From Orychophragmus violaceus (Eukaryota; Streptophyta; Magnoliopsida; Brassicales; Brassicaceae), in assembly GCA_030180135.1 (NCBI GenBank), contig CM058235.1, positions 18,748,720 through 18,812,719 of the forward strand: a stretch of DNA of 64,000 nt. The letters run 5' to 3'. The translations under genes were made by a program, and so were the position numbers. A model generated the notes under the pieces. The model made no database searches. It was not told the origin of the DNA and was given only the letters and a program-made list of their open reading frames with translations. Positions 10,805 through 22,560 of the stretch are shown here, piece after piece (position 1 is the stretch's first letter; each line of letters starts with the position of its first letter).

Positions 10805-11552
10805 TCTTCGAGCTGATGTTGGAGCGAGTTATAAGTCGAATAACTCCCCGGGTACTTGCGCTTTCCAGAGGCGTGACTCTCCGAGACTTCCAATACCATA
10901 AGCATAGCCTCTATCATCCACAATTGTTGACTAAGAAAGATAAAAGATATTGACACAGTCTGAACAATAACATAATCATTAACACATCAAGCAATTACAC
11001 AACTGAACAATAACATGATCATTAACACCTCTATCTCACTACCAATAACACAACAAATTCATATATGCAACAAAAAAACTCTAAAAGATTGTCAACCATA
11101 TGTACTCATATACACTAAAACAGAAATGCTTAATGATTTCACATAAGCATAATTACCTGAAGAAAGAGTTCATTGATCTCATCGGTGGTCAGCTCTCCAG
11201 GTCGCGAAGTCCCATTAGAAGTTTCTTCCTTAATCTCAGCCGGCTTTGGTTCGAGCTTCTCCTTATACTTCTCTGCGACCTGTTGCTCCTTCAGTCAAGG
11301 TATGTTCCATATGGCTTTGTGTGGGTCTTCAGGAAGTCTTCACCAAAACTTACATCTCTACCTAGATGCTCTTCCTGTAAATATAACAAAAAATAAAATA
11401 GTTAAAGAAAAGTATATAAACTCATAGAAGCATTAGAAGATATACGAATGTATATTACCATTTCTTGGTGAATTTGCAGAAAAGACTTCTGCCCAGTGTA
11501 GTTCTTGTGAGGACCAAGACCGCCATAATCATAATTCCGAGCAGCAGAAGTG
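10805..11552 (-). pseudogene. CACTA (Ptta/En-Spm) transposase remnant, Transposase_24-like
   Basis: Three exon-like pieces read on the minus strand: 11552-11459 (AARNYDYGGLGPHKNYTG, ending at a GTAATA donor), 11378-11155 (LGRDVSFGEDFLKTHTKPYG, then after a frameshift VAEKYKEKLEPKPAEIKEE, ending at a GTAATT donor) and about 10925-10805 (DRGYAYGIGSLGESRLWKAQ). This order is typical of the C-terminal half of the plant transposase family found in CACTA elements. It is cut by the LTR of element 2 on one side and meets the Athila LTR on the other. Confidence 0.65.
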
Positions 11553-12757
11553 TGAGAGTCCGAACTCGCACTGTCAAAACTTGTAAAGCAAAATTTTTAG
11601 GGAACATAAACTTCAAAGGTAAACACACCGAAATAGTAAACCCGGAGGATATTTTATTGATAAAAGATCAGAAAAGAGACTACAAAGATCGGAAAAGAGA
11701 GTACAAAGAACGGAAAAGCTTAAAAAAATTGCTAAGTTCTTAAGTCTAGATGCTAGGTTTTTTTTGCTATATCTCAATCGTATGACTTCCATCTCCTTAT
11801 ATAGATGCGGTAAGTCGGCTTCGAGGATATTTTCCGCAAGAATTAAGGAAATCTTCCTGTTGTTATCTCCTTCCCTTTTCCGTTAATATTTACATTTTCA
11901 TCTCGGATTTTCCTCTTTAGCTCGGAGATATCTTCCTCTTTACTTCTTCCAGTTTATCTCCTTTCTTTGACAATTATCTTTCCGCGACTTGACCTATTTG
12001 TCGGATGGGCCGAGAACGGTCGATCGGAGTCCGTTTGTGTACAATTTATTTATTCGGCCCAAAGTTTTGGATATTCAAATCTTGTATGTTTGGGCCTAAA
12101 TTCTTATTTCCTCTAACTTGGTCCGCCAGCTCGATTTATCGGCCAAGAAGGTATAAGCCGATGTTTACAAAAACGGATTGAGGAAAGTTGTGCATATCGA
12201 CAAATGTTTGATTACCCGTTCGGAAAGTTCAGAGAAGTGAAATCCAGCTCGAAAGTTTACAAGAGATTCGTTCAGCTTGGAATTTCCAAAGGGATAAATC
12301 ATGATTGGAAAATGAGAAGGGAAGGGTTCGGATCCAAGAAGGTTTAGCTCGGAAAGTCCGAGCTAGGTGCAACCAGCTCAGAAATTCCGAGCTGGTTCAG
12401 CTCGAAAATCCGAGCTGGTTTAGCTCGGTCCGAGCTGATTCAACTCGGTGATTCCGAGATGGTTTGGCCCGGTTCCAAGCTGATTCAGCTCGATATTTGT
12501 CCGTTTGGATGTTTCGTTGATCCGTAATTCTTGTCGAAAGGTGTGTTTGTCCGATCGGTCCATTGTATATGAAATGTCGTCCATTTCGTATGGAATGTGT
12601 CTGATGAATCCTTTTGTTTAATAAGTTGTTCAAGCGAAGTTGTCGGCACTTCGTATAACTTGGTTATTTATACGAAACTTTGTTTGTCCGAAGCGGACAT
12701 TTGTCTTTGTCCGATTGCCCGATCTTGTTTTCGTCGAGGGGTTTTTTGACCTCAACA
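11553..12757 (-). repeat. 3' LTR of element 2
   Basis: Begins (minus strand) TGTTGAGGTCAAAAAACC at 12757 and ends GAGTTCGGACTCTCA at 11553, closely matching the element 1 LTR end. It is about 1.2 kb. It includes CCGAGCTGGTT-type palindromic repeats at 12350-12490 and a duplicated CTCTTTTCCGATCTTTGTA-like segment near 11670-11720. The outer edge interrupts an exon of the CACTA transposase remnant. Confidence 0.8.
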
Positions 12758-13239
12758 GTTAGCCCCCAGCTTATCAGACTCGAATGCGATGATGGCAAGG
12801 TTAGTTTGTATTCGAGGGGAAAACAATTGTCCGAAAGAACTTCAATCAATCAATTTTTTGTGTTATTGCCCTCATGACAACAGACTGTCCGAAACATCGT
12901 ATTGCGGCCATAATCGATTTTTCTATGTACAGTCAATCCGACACCAAGCCTAATTATGATCCGTTCTATCATGATTAACTCAGGCATGCTTGTGACAAAA
13001 TGATTCAAGTGTAATCATTTCAAAGTTTAATGCCTTGGTGAAATCTGTAAGTATCCACTCCCTCATACTTCATTTTTCATTCCTCTCTCCAAAAAAATAA
13101 CCCAAAGGTAATTTCTCTCTCTAACTCCTTCTTAGTTTTTGTGAGTTTTGTCAAGATTCCATGATATGTTCTTGTGAGTTTAGAAGTTTTGGATCTTTTC
13201 CAAGTTTGAACTTTCTGTTTGACGGCGTTCTTGGTAAAG

Positions 13240-15078
13240 ATGGTGGATCGTGCGCCGAATCGTGGTCACGCTAACTTTTCTTCATAAGGAGAGTCTTCCG
13301 GGGTTTGTCAGTCGACCAGGTCTTGTGCTAGTCAGCCTCGTCCTTCGGCCACAGCAGATGCCGCATTTCCGGGACATGGTCCAGGTCTAGGTGCTACGAT
13401 TAAAGAGGTGTTCGGGGACGTTCACGTTGGTCGCGAGGAATTCTTGCGTTATTGGGATTTCCCTCCAGAGAAACCGAAGAAGACCCATACGAGAAAAAAG
13501 AAGCCGACCACGAATCCTGTTGGTTCGACATTGTCTTGGGCAAAGTCGATCGCGAAGCTTCGGCGCGATTTCAAAATTCCCAAAAACGTGACAATCAGGA
13601 TACAATCTCCCAGTGACCGAGTTGACTCTCCGCCGAAGGGATAGTTTTTGGTGTATGAATGCTTTTTCGAATCTGCTTTCTCTGGTTTCCGATTCATGAA
13701 CTCATCGTCTGTTATCTTCGACGTCATGCATTGGCTCTCACGCAAATTACTCCTCGGATCTTGAGGCATTTAATAGGCATATTGGTCCGCAGTTTTGAAT
13801 GCGAAGTCGATCTTCGAGTGTTACACCTTCGGAACATGTTGCACGTGGTCCGATAAAGCGTGACCTTATCAACATCGGGTGGTTGTTTCGGATTTCAAAA
13901 ATCACGATCGCCAGTGGAGGCACCATTTCTTCTATGTTTTGATCGACGAGGCGTCTGTTAGAGATGCTTGTATTCCATTGATGATATCGAAATGGGGAAA
14001 GCTTGGTAGCAGACTTAGTTGTTTTCGTCGTTTAAACTTATATCTTGCCGCTCTTCTAAAAAAAATTCTTTTAAATTTCCAGCGAAAGATATTTGCTTGA
14101 CGTTTCCGCCGCATTTGGTCTCTCTCGTCTGGGTGCTTCAGGACGGGAATACGAATTGGAATCGGCACTTACATTTAAACGTGTTATCCGTGCTAGTCAG
14201 ATGGACATGATTCGGGCGGGGACCAACGGAAAAGCAGATGATGATGATGAGCGTCTGGATGACTTGGTTATTGAAGATGATGGTTCAATCTCTCCGTGGC
14301 TCGCGGATGGGGTCAAACTTCCCGAGTTTGATTTTCATGGCTTTGATGATTCGAGTGGTCAAGATCCTACACTGGGCGAAGGCATTCCTGGCGCTTGTAC
14401 CGATGCTAATGATGGTGAAGGAATGGATGTTCCGCAAGTTCTTCTGCCGGAATCATTGGATCAGGTTGTTGCGCCCGAATCCAGTCGAAGGTACAAGAAG
14501 AGAAATGGGAAGATTTTTAGGTTCCGCAACCTGATTTTGATCCGACCCAATTTGGCCGTGATGACGGTGGTTTTATGTACACCAATGCCGCCGAGGTCGC
14601 TAGATTTTGTGCAGATGTTCGTCATCCCTGAGATCTCCCAACACAATACAAGGATATGATTTGCGGTGACTCCCTCGTCAGTGCTGGGCAGGATATGTTA
14701 AGGGTTAGTTGCTTCACTTTGCTGTAAGGCACGCGGTCTTATCTTGTTACTTTGTTAATTTGTTTGAACTTGTTTCAGGCGTGGACTTCGGTTAATCGCC
14801 ATGCTGCTGAATCTGATGGGAAGCTTCCAGGAATTCGGGATCGCTTTGCCAGGCATTCTGTTGACAATTCAAGCTTGGTGAAGTCCGTAGCTGCTATGAG
14901 AGCTTCCATCGAGGGTGTAAAAAATGAGTTTGAGGCGGCGAGACTTTCCCTCGATGCCGAGAGGAACGCGGCTCTTACTGAAGTTAAGGCTTTGAGAACT
15001 CAACTCGCCGAAAGGGAGATTTCTCGTGAAGTGTCTCTTCGGGACGCGGCTGAAAGAGGGAAAAGAGGGATGTTGAAG
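13240..15078 (+). pseudogene. Antisense ORF of element 2, Transposase_28-like
   Basis: Homologue of the antisense gene at 5021-7086. It starts MVDRAPNRGHANFSS, then a stop, then VGREEFLRYWDFPPEKPKK and KNVTIRIQSPSDRVDSPPKG with another stop. 13659-14030 keeps ELIVCYLRRHALALTQI and FFYVLIDEASVRDACIPLM. After an intron, exon 2 (14093-14659) has LPEFDFHGFDDSSGQDPT. Exon 3 (14779-15078) is a coiled coil (FEAARLSLDAERNAALTEVK) cut off at RGMLK, where unrelated sequence begins. Several stops and frameshifts; not functional. Its conserved features help define those of the element 1 copy. Confidence 0.75.
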
Positions 15079-15212
15079 TTGTATTGTGGAGGCAGAGTAG
15101 AGGGCCTACTCTGTGTGGAAGAGGAAGGATGAGTCTCGCCGGAGACATATATACTCGCCCTCGACCTCTTCCCCGCCCTCGACCTCTTCCTCTTCCTCTT
15201 GCGGCGGCCATC
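15079..15212. other. Unassigned junction sequence
   Basis: Between the broken end of element 2 and the CACTA terminus at 15213. It holds an imperfect CTCGACCTCTTCC repeat (15157-15196), which on the minus strand reads as a false RGRGRG protein. Origin unknown. Confidence 0.4.
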
Positions 15213-15574
15213 CACTACAAGAAAACATGCTTTTTGCGACTACAAGTTGCGACTAAGTTTACAGTCGCTAAATTTAGCGACTATTTAACGACTCAGTTGC
15301 GATTGATATTGCGACTCATAGTTAACAGTCGCTCTTTTTAGTCGCTAAATTGTGACCACAAGTTTTTAGTCGTTAGTTAGTCGCTAAATTAGCGACTATT
15401 TAGCGACTAATTTCGGCGAGTCGCTAACCTGTTGCCTTTTGGTCGCAAAAACCCGGTATAAACCCACCTTTTAATTGTTTCGAAATTGGTCTAACTAATT
15501 TGTACCTAATTTTTGCGACTGATATTGTTAGTCGCTAAAATAGTCGCTAAAATAGTCGCAAAATAGTCGCAACA

Positions 15575-16072
15575 AAATATTAAACATTACCCTTCAAACC
15601 CTATATCCTAACCCCTAAAACTCTAAACTATAAATAAAATCTAATAAATAAAACTCCAATTACTATATAACATATAAAATTAAGTACAACACTTAAAACC
15701 TTAAACATTACCCTTCAAACTTTATACCCTAAACCCTAAACAAACCCTAAAACTAAATTATAAACAAAAATTTAATAACTAAAACCCTAATTACTATATA
15801 ACATATAAAATTAAGTACAACACTTAAAACATTAAACTTTACCCTTCAAACCCTATATTCTAAACCCTAAATAAACCCTAAAACTCTAAACTGTAAACAA
15901 AATCTAATAAATAAAACCCCAATTACTATATAACATATAAAATTAAGTACAACACTGAAAACCTAGCTTAAACATTACCCTTCAAACCCTATACCCTAAA
16001 TCCTAAACAAACCCTAAAACTCTAAATTATAAACAAAAAATTAATAACTAAAACTCTAATTACTATATAACT
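15575..16072 (+). repeat. ~130-bp tandem repeat with telomere-like motifs
   Basis: Four units start at about 15575, 15705, 15835 and 15968, each with TTAAACATTACCCTTCAAACC, then CCTAAATAAACCCTAAAAC, then AATTACTATATAACATATAAA. Related sequence, inverted, lies in CACTA-2 (26590-27340) and CACTA-3 (51240-51910). Confidence 0.8.
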
Positions 16073-16074
16073 GA

Positions 16075-16460
16075 TAGGCTCAGAGTTTTATCCTATTCTA
16101 CTGCAAGTGCACAGTGATGCGAATGTAGTACTTAGGGTATCGAATCCACAAGGACTCAAGGTTCACATGATTGATTGTATGTTCTCAAGTTAAGCTAAAT
16201 CAATCAGAAGAAGACAGTAAACTAAGGCAAGTAAACAAGGAAGTGTTTTCAATAGGAGAAAGGCGTCAGACTCAGGAAGTTCTCGGGAATTATGCAATGT
16301 CAGATACTTAACTAACCGGATTCAGATTAAACACAGGTTCAGGAACTAGAAACACTATGCTAAACAATCCAACTCTCGCTGAAATTATTCTATATCTAGC
16401 AACCTAGTGATCCAAATCTCTTTGTGATCCTAGAGTTCTAAACAAGCATTAATTAAATTG
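16075..16460 (-). repeat. Athila-type LTR fragment
   Basis: On the minus strand it ends CAGTAGAATAGGATAAAACT...GAGCCTATCA and contains GTGGATTCGATACCCTAAG and GCACTTGCAG, as in the LTR at 9100-10794 but diverged. Only the last 390 bp of the LTR is present. It interrupts the tandem-repeat block of CACTA-1. Confidence 0.7.
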
Positions 16461-17148
16461 TTTTTTTGGGTTTATGTGTACTTTATTATTATATATATAA
16501 CTTTTATAATATTTTATTAAGTAATATTATTATATATATATAATTTTTATAATTTTTATTAAGTAATAGTGTAATAACTACATTGTTTTAATTAATTAAT
16601 ATTTTTTGACGCTATACCCTAAACTATTTTACTCAAACCCTAAACCCTAAATACTGAACCCTAAACCCCAAAACCTTTGATAATCCCATTAAACCTTAAA
16701 CCCTAAATAATAAACCATAAACCGTAAACCATAAACCTTTGATACCACCATTCCTCCCCTGTTTCAAAGATAGATATGTGACTCGGTATGCTTATTGTAT
16801 AAATTGATGACTAAGATAAATTACTAAATAACTACTACAAACCTTAGACGAAAGATATGCAGACAAGAAGAATATTGAATGTTCATCACAACCGTTGACA
16901 CCCCCATTCTTCCTATGTTTCAAAGATAGATATGTGACTCATTAACACCATGATTATGATTATGAATGCTATTAGCTGGGACTTAGTAATAAGAATATAT
17001 ACATAATTAATACAGACTAGACAACCAAAATGTTTCATTGTCTCCATAAATAAACTCTGGTGGTTGCTTCAAACTCTCAAATATTGAAAGGCTTTTTTTA
17101 TTTGGCAAATTTTTTTTTGCCTTCTGTCTCTTCATTACCAAATTCGTT
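16461..17148. other. AT-rich spacer with telomere-like motifs
   Basis: 16465-16600 is AT-rich. 16610-16740 carries scattered AAACCCTAAA-like units. A segment CCTATGTTTCAAAGATAGATATGTGACTC occurs twice (about 16756 and 16911), a short internal duplication. No coding sequence. Confidence 0.5.
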
Positions 17149-17560
17149 ATGGATTACCTTCTAAGTGATGTTCTTTCAAAAATCCTTCTTGACGTCATTG
17201 ACAGTGAACAAGGCTTACGCTATTTTATAAGGGCGAAGACAACATGCAAGGCGCTTCATAGCTTCGGACAGAGTCAAGATTTTTTACAAGTCGATCGATT
17301 TATACTACAATTTTATTAACTTAAATCTCTTTGATTGCCCACCTCATTATAAACAAGATTTCGTCGAGAGGTGTCTACAATCTGGAAACCCAACAGCTCT
17401 TCCCCTCCGAGGTATGTGTTTCTTTATCTACAACGACCGAATGTTTGAAGGAGAGGCAATGATCAAAATATCATCAGATAGCAGATAGTCGATGGGAATT
17501 TGGTTTCAAGGGTTCAACCATGTGCGACAAATGCTTTTGGTCCATATAGTTGCTATTATA
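17149..17560 (+). pseudogene. F-box-like pseudogene 1
   Basis: Starts MDYLLSDVLSKILLDVIDSE, then AKTTCKALHSFGQSQDF, the layout of short Brassicaceae F-box proteins of the At2g35280 type. A frameshift follows, then VERCLQSGNPTALPLRGMC can be read. A deletion joins ADSRW directly to the last exon-like part (WFQGFNHVRQM). It is a decayed paralogue of the copies at 18153 and 52300-52970. Confidence 0.6.
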
Positions 17561-18152
17561 CTTCAGACTCTTGCTGAACAATTTTGGAATTTGGCCCTGT
17601 TTAAATTCTTGATTATCCTTCATTTGTGTCGACTAGAATATAATGTGTTAAACTGCGAATAATATTATATGTTGTTTTCATTTGTGTGCAAATTTTTATC
17701 GTAAGGAGTATATGCATTATCTTTGAGTGAAAATGGTGATACTACCAGAGTATATTATGACTGAATAGATGACTTTTTGCAAAAAAAGACGCGATGACTA
17801 AATTGAAAGGACATTTATCTAAATATTTTTTCAACAATATATCCATGCAAGTAACAACATGTTTTTGTGATAAATTTTGAATTGAAATAAATAATGAAGC
17901 GGCATTACATATCACTAACTAGCGAACTAGATTCATCATGTACATACTTACTCCAACCTACAAATGCATATTAATTAACAAATAACAATAATATAAATAC
18001 TATTTAAATTTATGGAAAACCCAAAGGTTGGATCCGATCTATAAATAAACATTTTCGGATGCCTTAGAAACAATACCATTCTCTAACAATCTGCAATATT
18101 ATTTTTTAAAATTCTCTTTGCTTGTTTCCATATTTTCTAACCAAAATCGGCC

Positions 18153-18821
18153 ATGGATTTCCTTCCTAGTGATATCCTAAAAAAAATATTTCTTCCCGTC
18201 ATTGACGATAACCAAGGGATACACTATTTGGCTTCGATGAAAGCAACATGCACTGCGACGCAAAACGTCGGAGAAAGCTTAGAATTCTATAAGTCGGTCG
18301 ATCTATACTTCTCCAACATTATTGAAGATATATGGTGCCCACATAGGGTTATAACTAAATTGGCCAACAAGTGTCTGGAATGCGAAAACCCTTCTGCTCT
18401 TCTCCTCAGAGGTATGTGTCTTTTTGTATATTGCGACAATTGGGTCTACCAATCGTTGACCTCTATCGACCGGATGGTTAAAGGAGAGGCTATGATCAAA
18501 AGATCGACATATAGTGGATGAGAGACATGGATATACGCGTACTCCATGTTCCTGCAGGTATTTTATGGAGATGGAGAAGTTTTGAATCATGGGTACATCA
18601 TCGAAAGCGAATTTGCAACTCAAGTACGTGTTAAGACAACCAAGAGACAAAGGTATGAACGGTCAGACAGGCGGTGTGCACTATTCTATAAGATGCGAAA
18701 AGGATTAGATATCAGTGGGATTTACAGATGTCTGTGGGCTCCGATAAAGACTGGGTTGAGTTGGTGGGACAATGGTTTCAAAGGTACAAACATCTGCGAT
18801 ACATGATTTTGGACCCTTGAG
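18153..18821 (+). pseudogene. F-box-like pseudogene 2
   Basis: ATG at 18153 gives MDFLPSDILKKIFLPVIDD, then SMKATCTATQNVGESLEFYK, then KCLECENPSALLLRGMC. A TGA at 18519-18521 interrupts the frame. Downstream in the same frame come YAYSMFLQVFYGDGEVLNHG and ESEFATQVRVKTTKRQ, to a stop at 18806. Alignment with the copy near 52650 shows the TGA replaces a Trp codon (TGG). Near the end another frame (WVELVGQWFQRYKHLRYMIL, stop near 18819) looks more like the original C-terminus, so a frameshift is also likely. The F-box family recruits substrates to SCF ubiquitin ligases; this copy is probably dead. Confidence 0.6.
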
Positions 18822-19774
18822 TCACAATTCTTCTTCACAATCATGAGAGATAATTTCAAAATTTGGCCCCATTATATTTTTGATGATCCTTATTAATATA
18901 ATGTTTGTTAAATTTAGTAGATTATGTAGCTATTGACCTTTCAAATAATGAAAAATAAGCAAGTTATAAACCTACCGAAATTATTTATATTTACAAGGCA
19001 ACAGTGAAAATATTAATATAATCTAAACGGATGAAGTTGTGGCATGATAAGATTGAAAATTGATGGAATCAATTTAATGAAAAATAGAGAAAGTTAACCA
19101 AACATTGTAACTCTACTTTGCATGATATATATTTAACCATAATTAGTGTTGATTTGATGGGGGTCTCGTAGAGTAACACCCATAAGCGCCAGTTTCTTGG
19201 TTGGTGTGAAATGTTCTTAATGGTTTTGAGAAATTAAATTAGGATTTTGCAAATTTTCTAGATATTTGATATTATGTTTTTTGAGTATATATCAACTTAT
19301 CATGTTAAGAAAATTAAATAATATCGGTTGAGAGTAACATTGAATATTTTTCTTGTCTCTCATTTAATGTGTAAGCAATAAGCACAAACCTACCAAATGA
19401 AACGTTCAAAACAAGATAAGAGGATGGCTGCAGCATATTAGGAAGTTTATCGAGAATAAGAATTTTTTAATCGTCGTTATTGACATGGATAAATGTGATT
19501 CGAAACCAAATTTATCTAAACCAAATCATCATTATTAAAAAATATCATTAGCGGCTGTGAGTTTTGTCTAAACCAAGGGTTGTGAGTTCTATTTTTTACA
19601 CCTTTTACTATTCCTAATTCAAAGGTTTTCTTTTATTGCTTTACACTTTTACTCACCAATTTGGGAAACTATTTAATATTAAAACTCTAGACGCTTCATT
19701 TTCTGACCGCTTACTGAGAGAAAAAAATTTCTTTTCAAGCTAATTTCTGCGAATTTTTTTTCTGTTTCTCAACC
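18822..19774. other. AT-rich spacer within CACTA-1
   Basis: No coding sequence, tandem repeat or transposon end that I can support. It separates the F-box-like and RPA-like pseudogenes. Confidence 0.5.
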
Positions 19775-20700
19775 ATGGCTCCACAGACTTTCAGAAAAAT
19801 TTCTCAAATCAACAACTTCATCCCTTGCTTTTGGGACCTAAAAGTTCTTATTTTGCTTGTTTGGATGTGTGTTTCATCCATTGGAGAACCAATAATCCAA
19901 ATGCTTTTGGTCAATGAGGAGGTAATCTTTCTTTTACTCTATAATCTGTTTTATTTATTGGGTCATTGCATATTTTATTAAGGTATTCATTTATTGATTT
20001 AGGATATGAAAATAGAGGCAAATGTTCCTGCCTCTTTCATTGAGAAATTATGTTTCTCTACATGGTGTGAGGGTCGTTGGTTTAAACTTGCGAATGCTCG
20101 AGTTGTACAAGCACCGGAATATGTGTCGTTGCCCCTCACGATTTTAAGCTCATATTCGGGTTAAACACATATTTCTGCCTCACTTATGATAATATTCTGG
20201 AAGATCATTTTATGCAATTTGAATCGTTTCCGGATATATTAGATGAGAGAGTTTGTGATGAATACTCTATACATAACTTTTAGTCTATACAGTTGTTTCC
20301 TTTATCGGATTATATTAATCCTATTATTTGCATGTGTGGTAAACATTATATTTTTAACTAAATAGATTAAGGTATAGTTTTATAAATGATTTTATTTTCT
20401 ATTATAGATGTCCTTGTTGTTGTTACACTTGTTGGAAACCTTGAACCTCATTGGACAGGCCGACCAAAGCTGCAGTTTACAATTCGCGACCTAAGGTTAG
20501 TTAAACAAATGCCTATATAATCTTCCTCACATATGTTTTGTTGTTTGTCTCTGATAATAGAAATGAAAATACATTTTTTCTAGCCTTCAGAGTCTTCAAT
20601 GTTTATTTCTCGGGGAAGTTGCTAAGGAACTAGTAAAAAAGGGTTTGGAAGGATGTTGACAGACATTTATTTGTGATTCTCCGGTGCTTCTACAAAAATC
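19775..20700 (+). pseudogene. RPA1-like (replication protein A large subunit) pseudogene
   Basis: Exon 1 (19775-19921) reads MAPQTFRKISQINNFIPCFW and ends at a GTAATC donor. Exon 2 (from 20003 after GATTTAG) reads KLCFSTWCEGRWFKLANARV and stops at 20162-20164. Exon 3 (20408-20495) reads VTLVGNLEPHWTGRPKLQFT and IRDLR before GTTAG; exon 4 starts near 20583. This is the N-terminal OB-fold arrangement of the expanded RPA1-like (DUF223) family of Brassicaceae, which binds single-stranded DNA. The family is often linked with Helitrons, and a helicase tail lies 1.3 kb downstream on the other strand. The internal stop and short exons mark a pseudogene. Confidence 0.65.
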
Positions 20701-21349
20701 ACGAAATGGGTATGATTAGAAATTTAATTTAGTTTATTTTTAGAATGATCTCATGGTGTATTATATGTCTGGGTTAAGGATTAATGATACTTTTGATTTC
20801 TATATTGTTTAAAATGTTAATGGTGTTTGTGTATAATTTTTTTTTAGTTAGATGTAACTTGGCTTAAAAGAGAAGAAGAGATGTCAATGATTATGTACGA
20901 TTAAACCAACAATCCGGACTTTAATGGATTTCTCAACAGTTTTGGTCATAAACCAAATGCAACTCATTATGTAATATGCTTTATATGTTTTCAGAATTCA
21001 TACATTGTTTTCTATTTTGTAGCTTTCCAAATCCGATATCTGACCAATATCCTGAAGAAATTATATCATGGTTAAATATCTTCTAAATTATGTACCTGTT
21101 TTAGAAGACCTTATTAAACTTTGTTATTTTTTAATTAGATGATATGTTGATCGTCTTCATGTTTCTTTTAAAAACACATTTGTCGTTAATGTTTACAACT
21201 TTTCTGTCCACTATATATCATATTCTCCCTTTTATTATATTATTTAAATAGCATATATAGAAACCTATATCAATTTGGTTATTGTTAAATTCAAATATCA
21301 AATTATATATTTTATTTGTGATACGACAATAAAAGTTTTTGCACATTTA
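20701..21349. other. AT-rich spacer before the CACTA-1 right arm
   Basis: Possible further RPA-like exon residue around 20851-20960, otherwise AT-rich without a recognisable feature. Confidence 0.35.
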
Positions 21350-22035
21350 AAGTTTACATTCACAACACATCATATGCATGGACTCCAGAAGACCAAAAAA
21401 TCTCATATTATTATTACTAAATCCAAAAATACTATATGATACGACCCATACCCGGCTATTTTGCGACGCGAATAATGAGTTAAATATTAGTCGTATTAAT
21501 AGCGACAAATAAACGACTTGGTTACTACTATACCCGAAGTAGCAAATTAGTCGCCCATGTACTGACCAATTCGCGATTGTTCTAATGACTCTTAAAATCA
21601 GACGCAAAATAGTCACCATATCACCGACTAGCATGCGACTATTGTTTCCGGTCTTGACGATGGTCGTTAGTCAGTCGTAAATCGACGATTACATTGGCGA
21701 CAATCATTTTTGGTCGTATATAAGCGACTAATAAACGCCCATATATCTGTTGTTGCAAAATAATAGCTATATTATCCCCTAATAGTGGCCAAATGTTATG
21801 ACTACAAGTATAGTCGCAAGGTCCAATCGCAAAAATGTTGTTTTCTTGTAGTGCCTAGAAAGGGAAAAAGTGGGATAATCTCACTTACTTATTCTTTCTA
21901 GATAAAAGGTTTAGCTATTTTGCTTATACGGTTAGCTATGGCCCTCTCGCTCGTCCTCGTTTATGGGTTGGGATATTTGTGCGTTTATCTGCATACAATT
22001 GTGTGTTATATATTATTTATATAGAGTTCCCTATT

Positions 22036-22560
22036 TTAAAACACGTATATGATTATTAAAGTTATCCCAAACTTTGGTAGACCGTTGAAAGCTTCTTTGT
22101 AGATGATGTTCATGACGGAAGGGTCCTTTGAATTTTTTTGTGTTGTGTTTAATACTTTAAGTCCCTTGGAGGAAGTCACACATGAGATGGCGGCGTCTAA
22201 TTGACCGTGTGTGAAGACCTGGTTCGGCAAATACAACAATACTTTTTTAAGGGCATGGCCTTGATTTTTATTAATTGTCATAGCATGTGAAATTCTCACA
22301 AGAAATTGCCGGCGTCATTATGTGAACGGATGCTCTGTATCATTAGGGGAGAGTATGATCCTAAGGATCATTGTCTGTTTTCTATTTTTTGTGTCAGACA
22401 GAAACTCAGCTTTGATTACCCTTTCTTCCATGTGTGTCACTATCATCTTTTTCCCATTGCAAAACCCTTCTCGTGGCTTAAGTTCCTGATTAGCATGAAT
22501 TGAACGCTTATTTTTAAGCATAGTATATGTGCTGGTAATTCTGCGAACTCAAGCGTGTTC
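22036..22560 (-). pseudogene. Helitron helicase (PIF1-like) C-terminal remnant
   Basis: On the minus strand, 22521-22318 reads LKPREGFCNGKKMIVTHMEE, and 22299-22036 reads MRISHAMTINKNQGHALKKV, then LYLPNQVFTHGQLDAAISCV and a stop. AMTINKxQG and SHGQL-like motifs are signatures of the last helicase motifs of plant Helitron Rep/helicase proteins. A one-base frameshift near 22315 separates the two pieces. Rep and the N-terminal helicase are absent. Confidence 0.8.

Larger units (their letters stand above)
11553..15078 (-). mobile_element. Second Tat-like element, 3' half (element 2)
   Basis: On the minus strand this runs from internal sequence (15078) through the antisense-ORF region and polypurine tract to a complete 3' LTR (12757-11553). 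It is the reverse complement of 5021-8535 in plan, though clearly diverged. The gag-pol side is missing: homology stops at about 15078, in the middle of the coiled-coil exon. Confidence 0.8.
15213..21853. mobile_element. CACTA-like DNA transposon or composite (CACTA-1)
   Basis: Left end CACTACAAGAAAACATGC, right end (reverse-complemented) CACTACAAGAAAACAACA, both followed by TTTTTGCGA. Subterminal arrays of GCGACTA/TAGTCGC motifs fill 15230-15590 and 21440-21830. These are the terminal and subterminal signatures of CACTA elements. No CACTA transposase is recognisable inside; instead it holds tandem repeats, an Athila LTR piece, two F-box-like pseudogenes and an RPA1-like pseudogene. The flanking triplets (ATC and CCT) do not match, so the ends may belong to two elements joined by rearrangement. 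Confidence 0.65.

Noticed and set aside
14984..15211. Arg-Gly repeat ORF on the minus strand
   Set aside because: Derived from the CTCGACCTCTTCC low-complexity stretch; no domain, and broken at the element 2 junction.
15575..16740. Interstitial telomere
   Set aside because: AAACCCTAAA units are degenerate, embedded in 130-bp repeats, and recur inside other CACTA elements. No pure telomere array.
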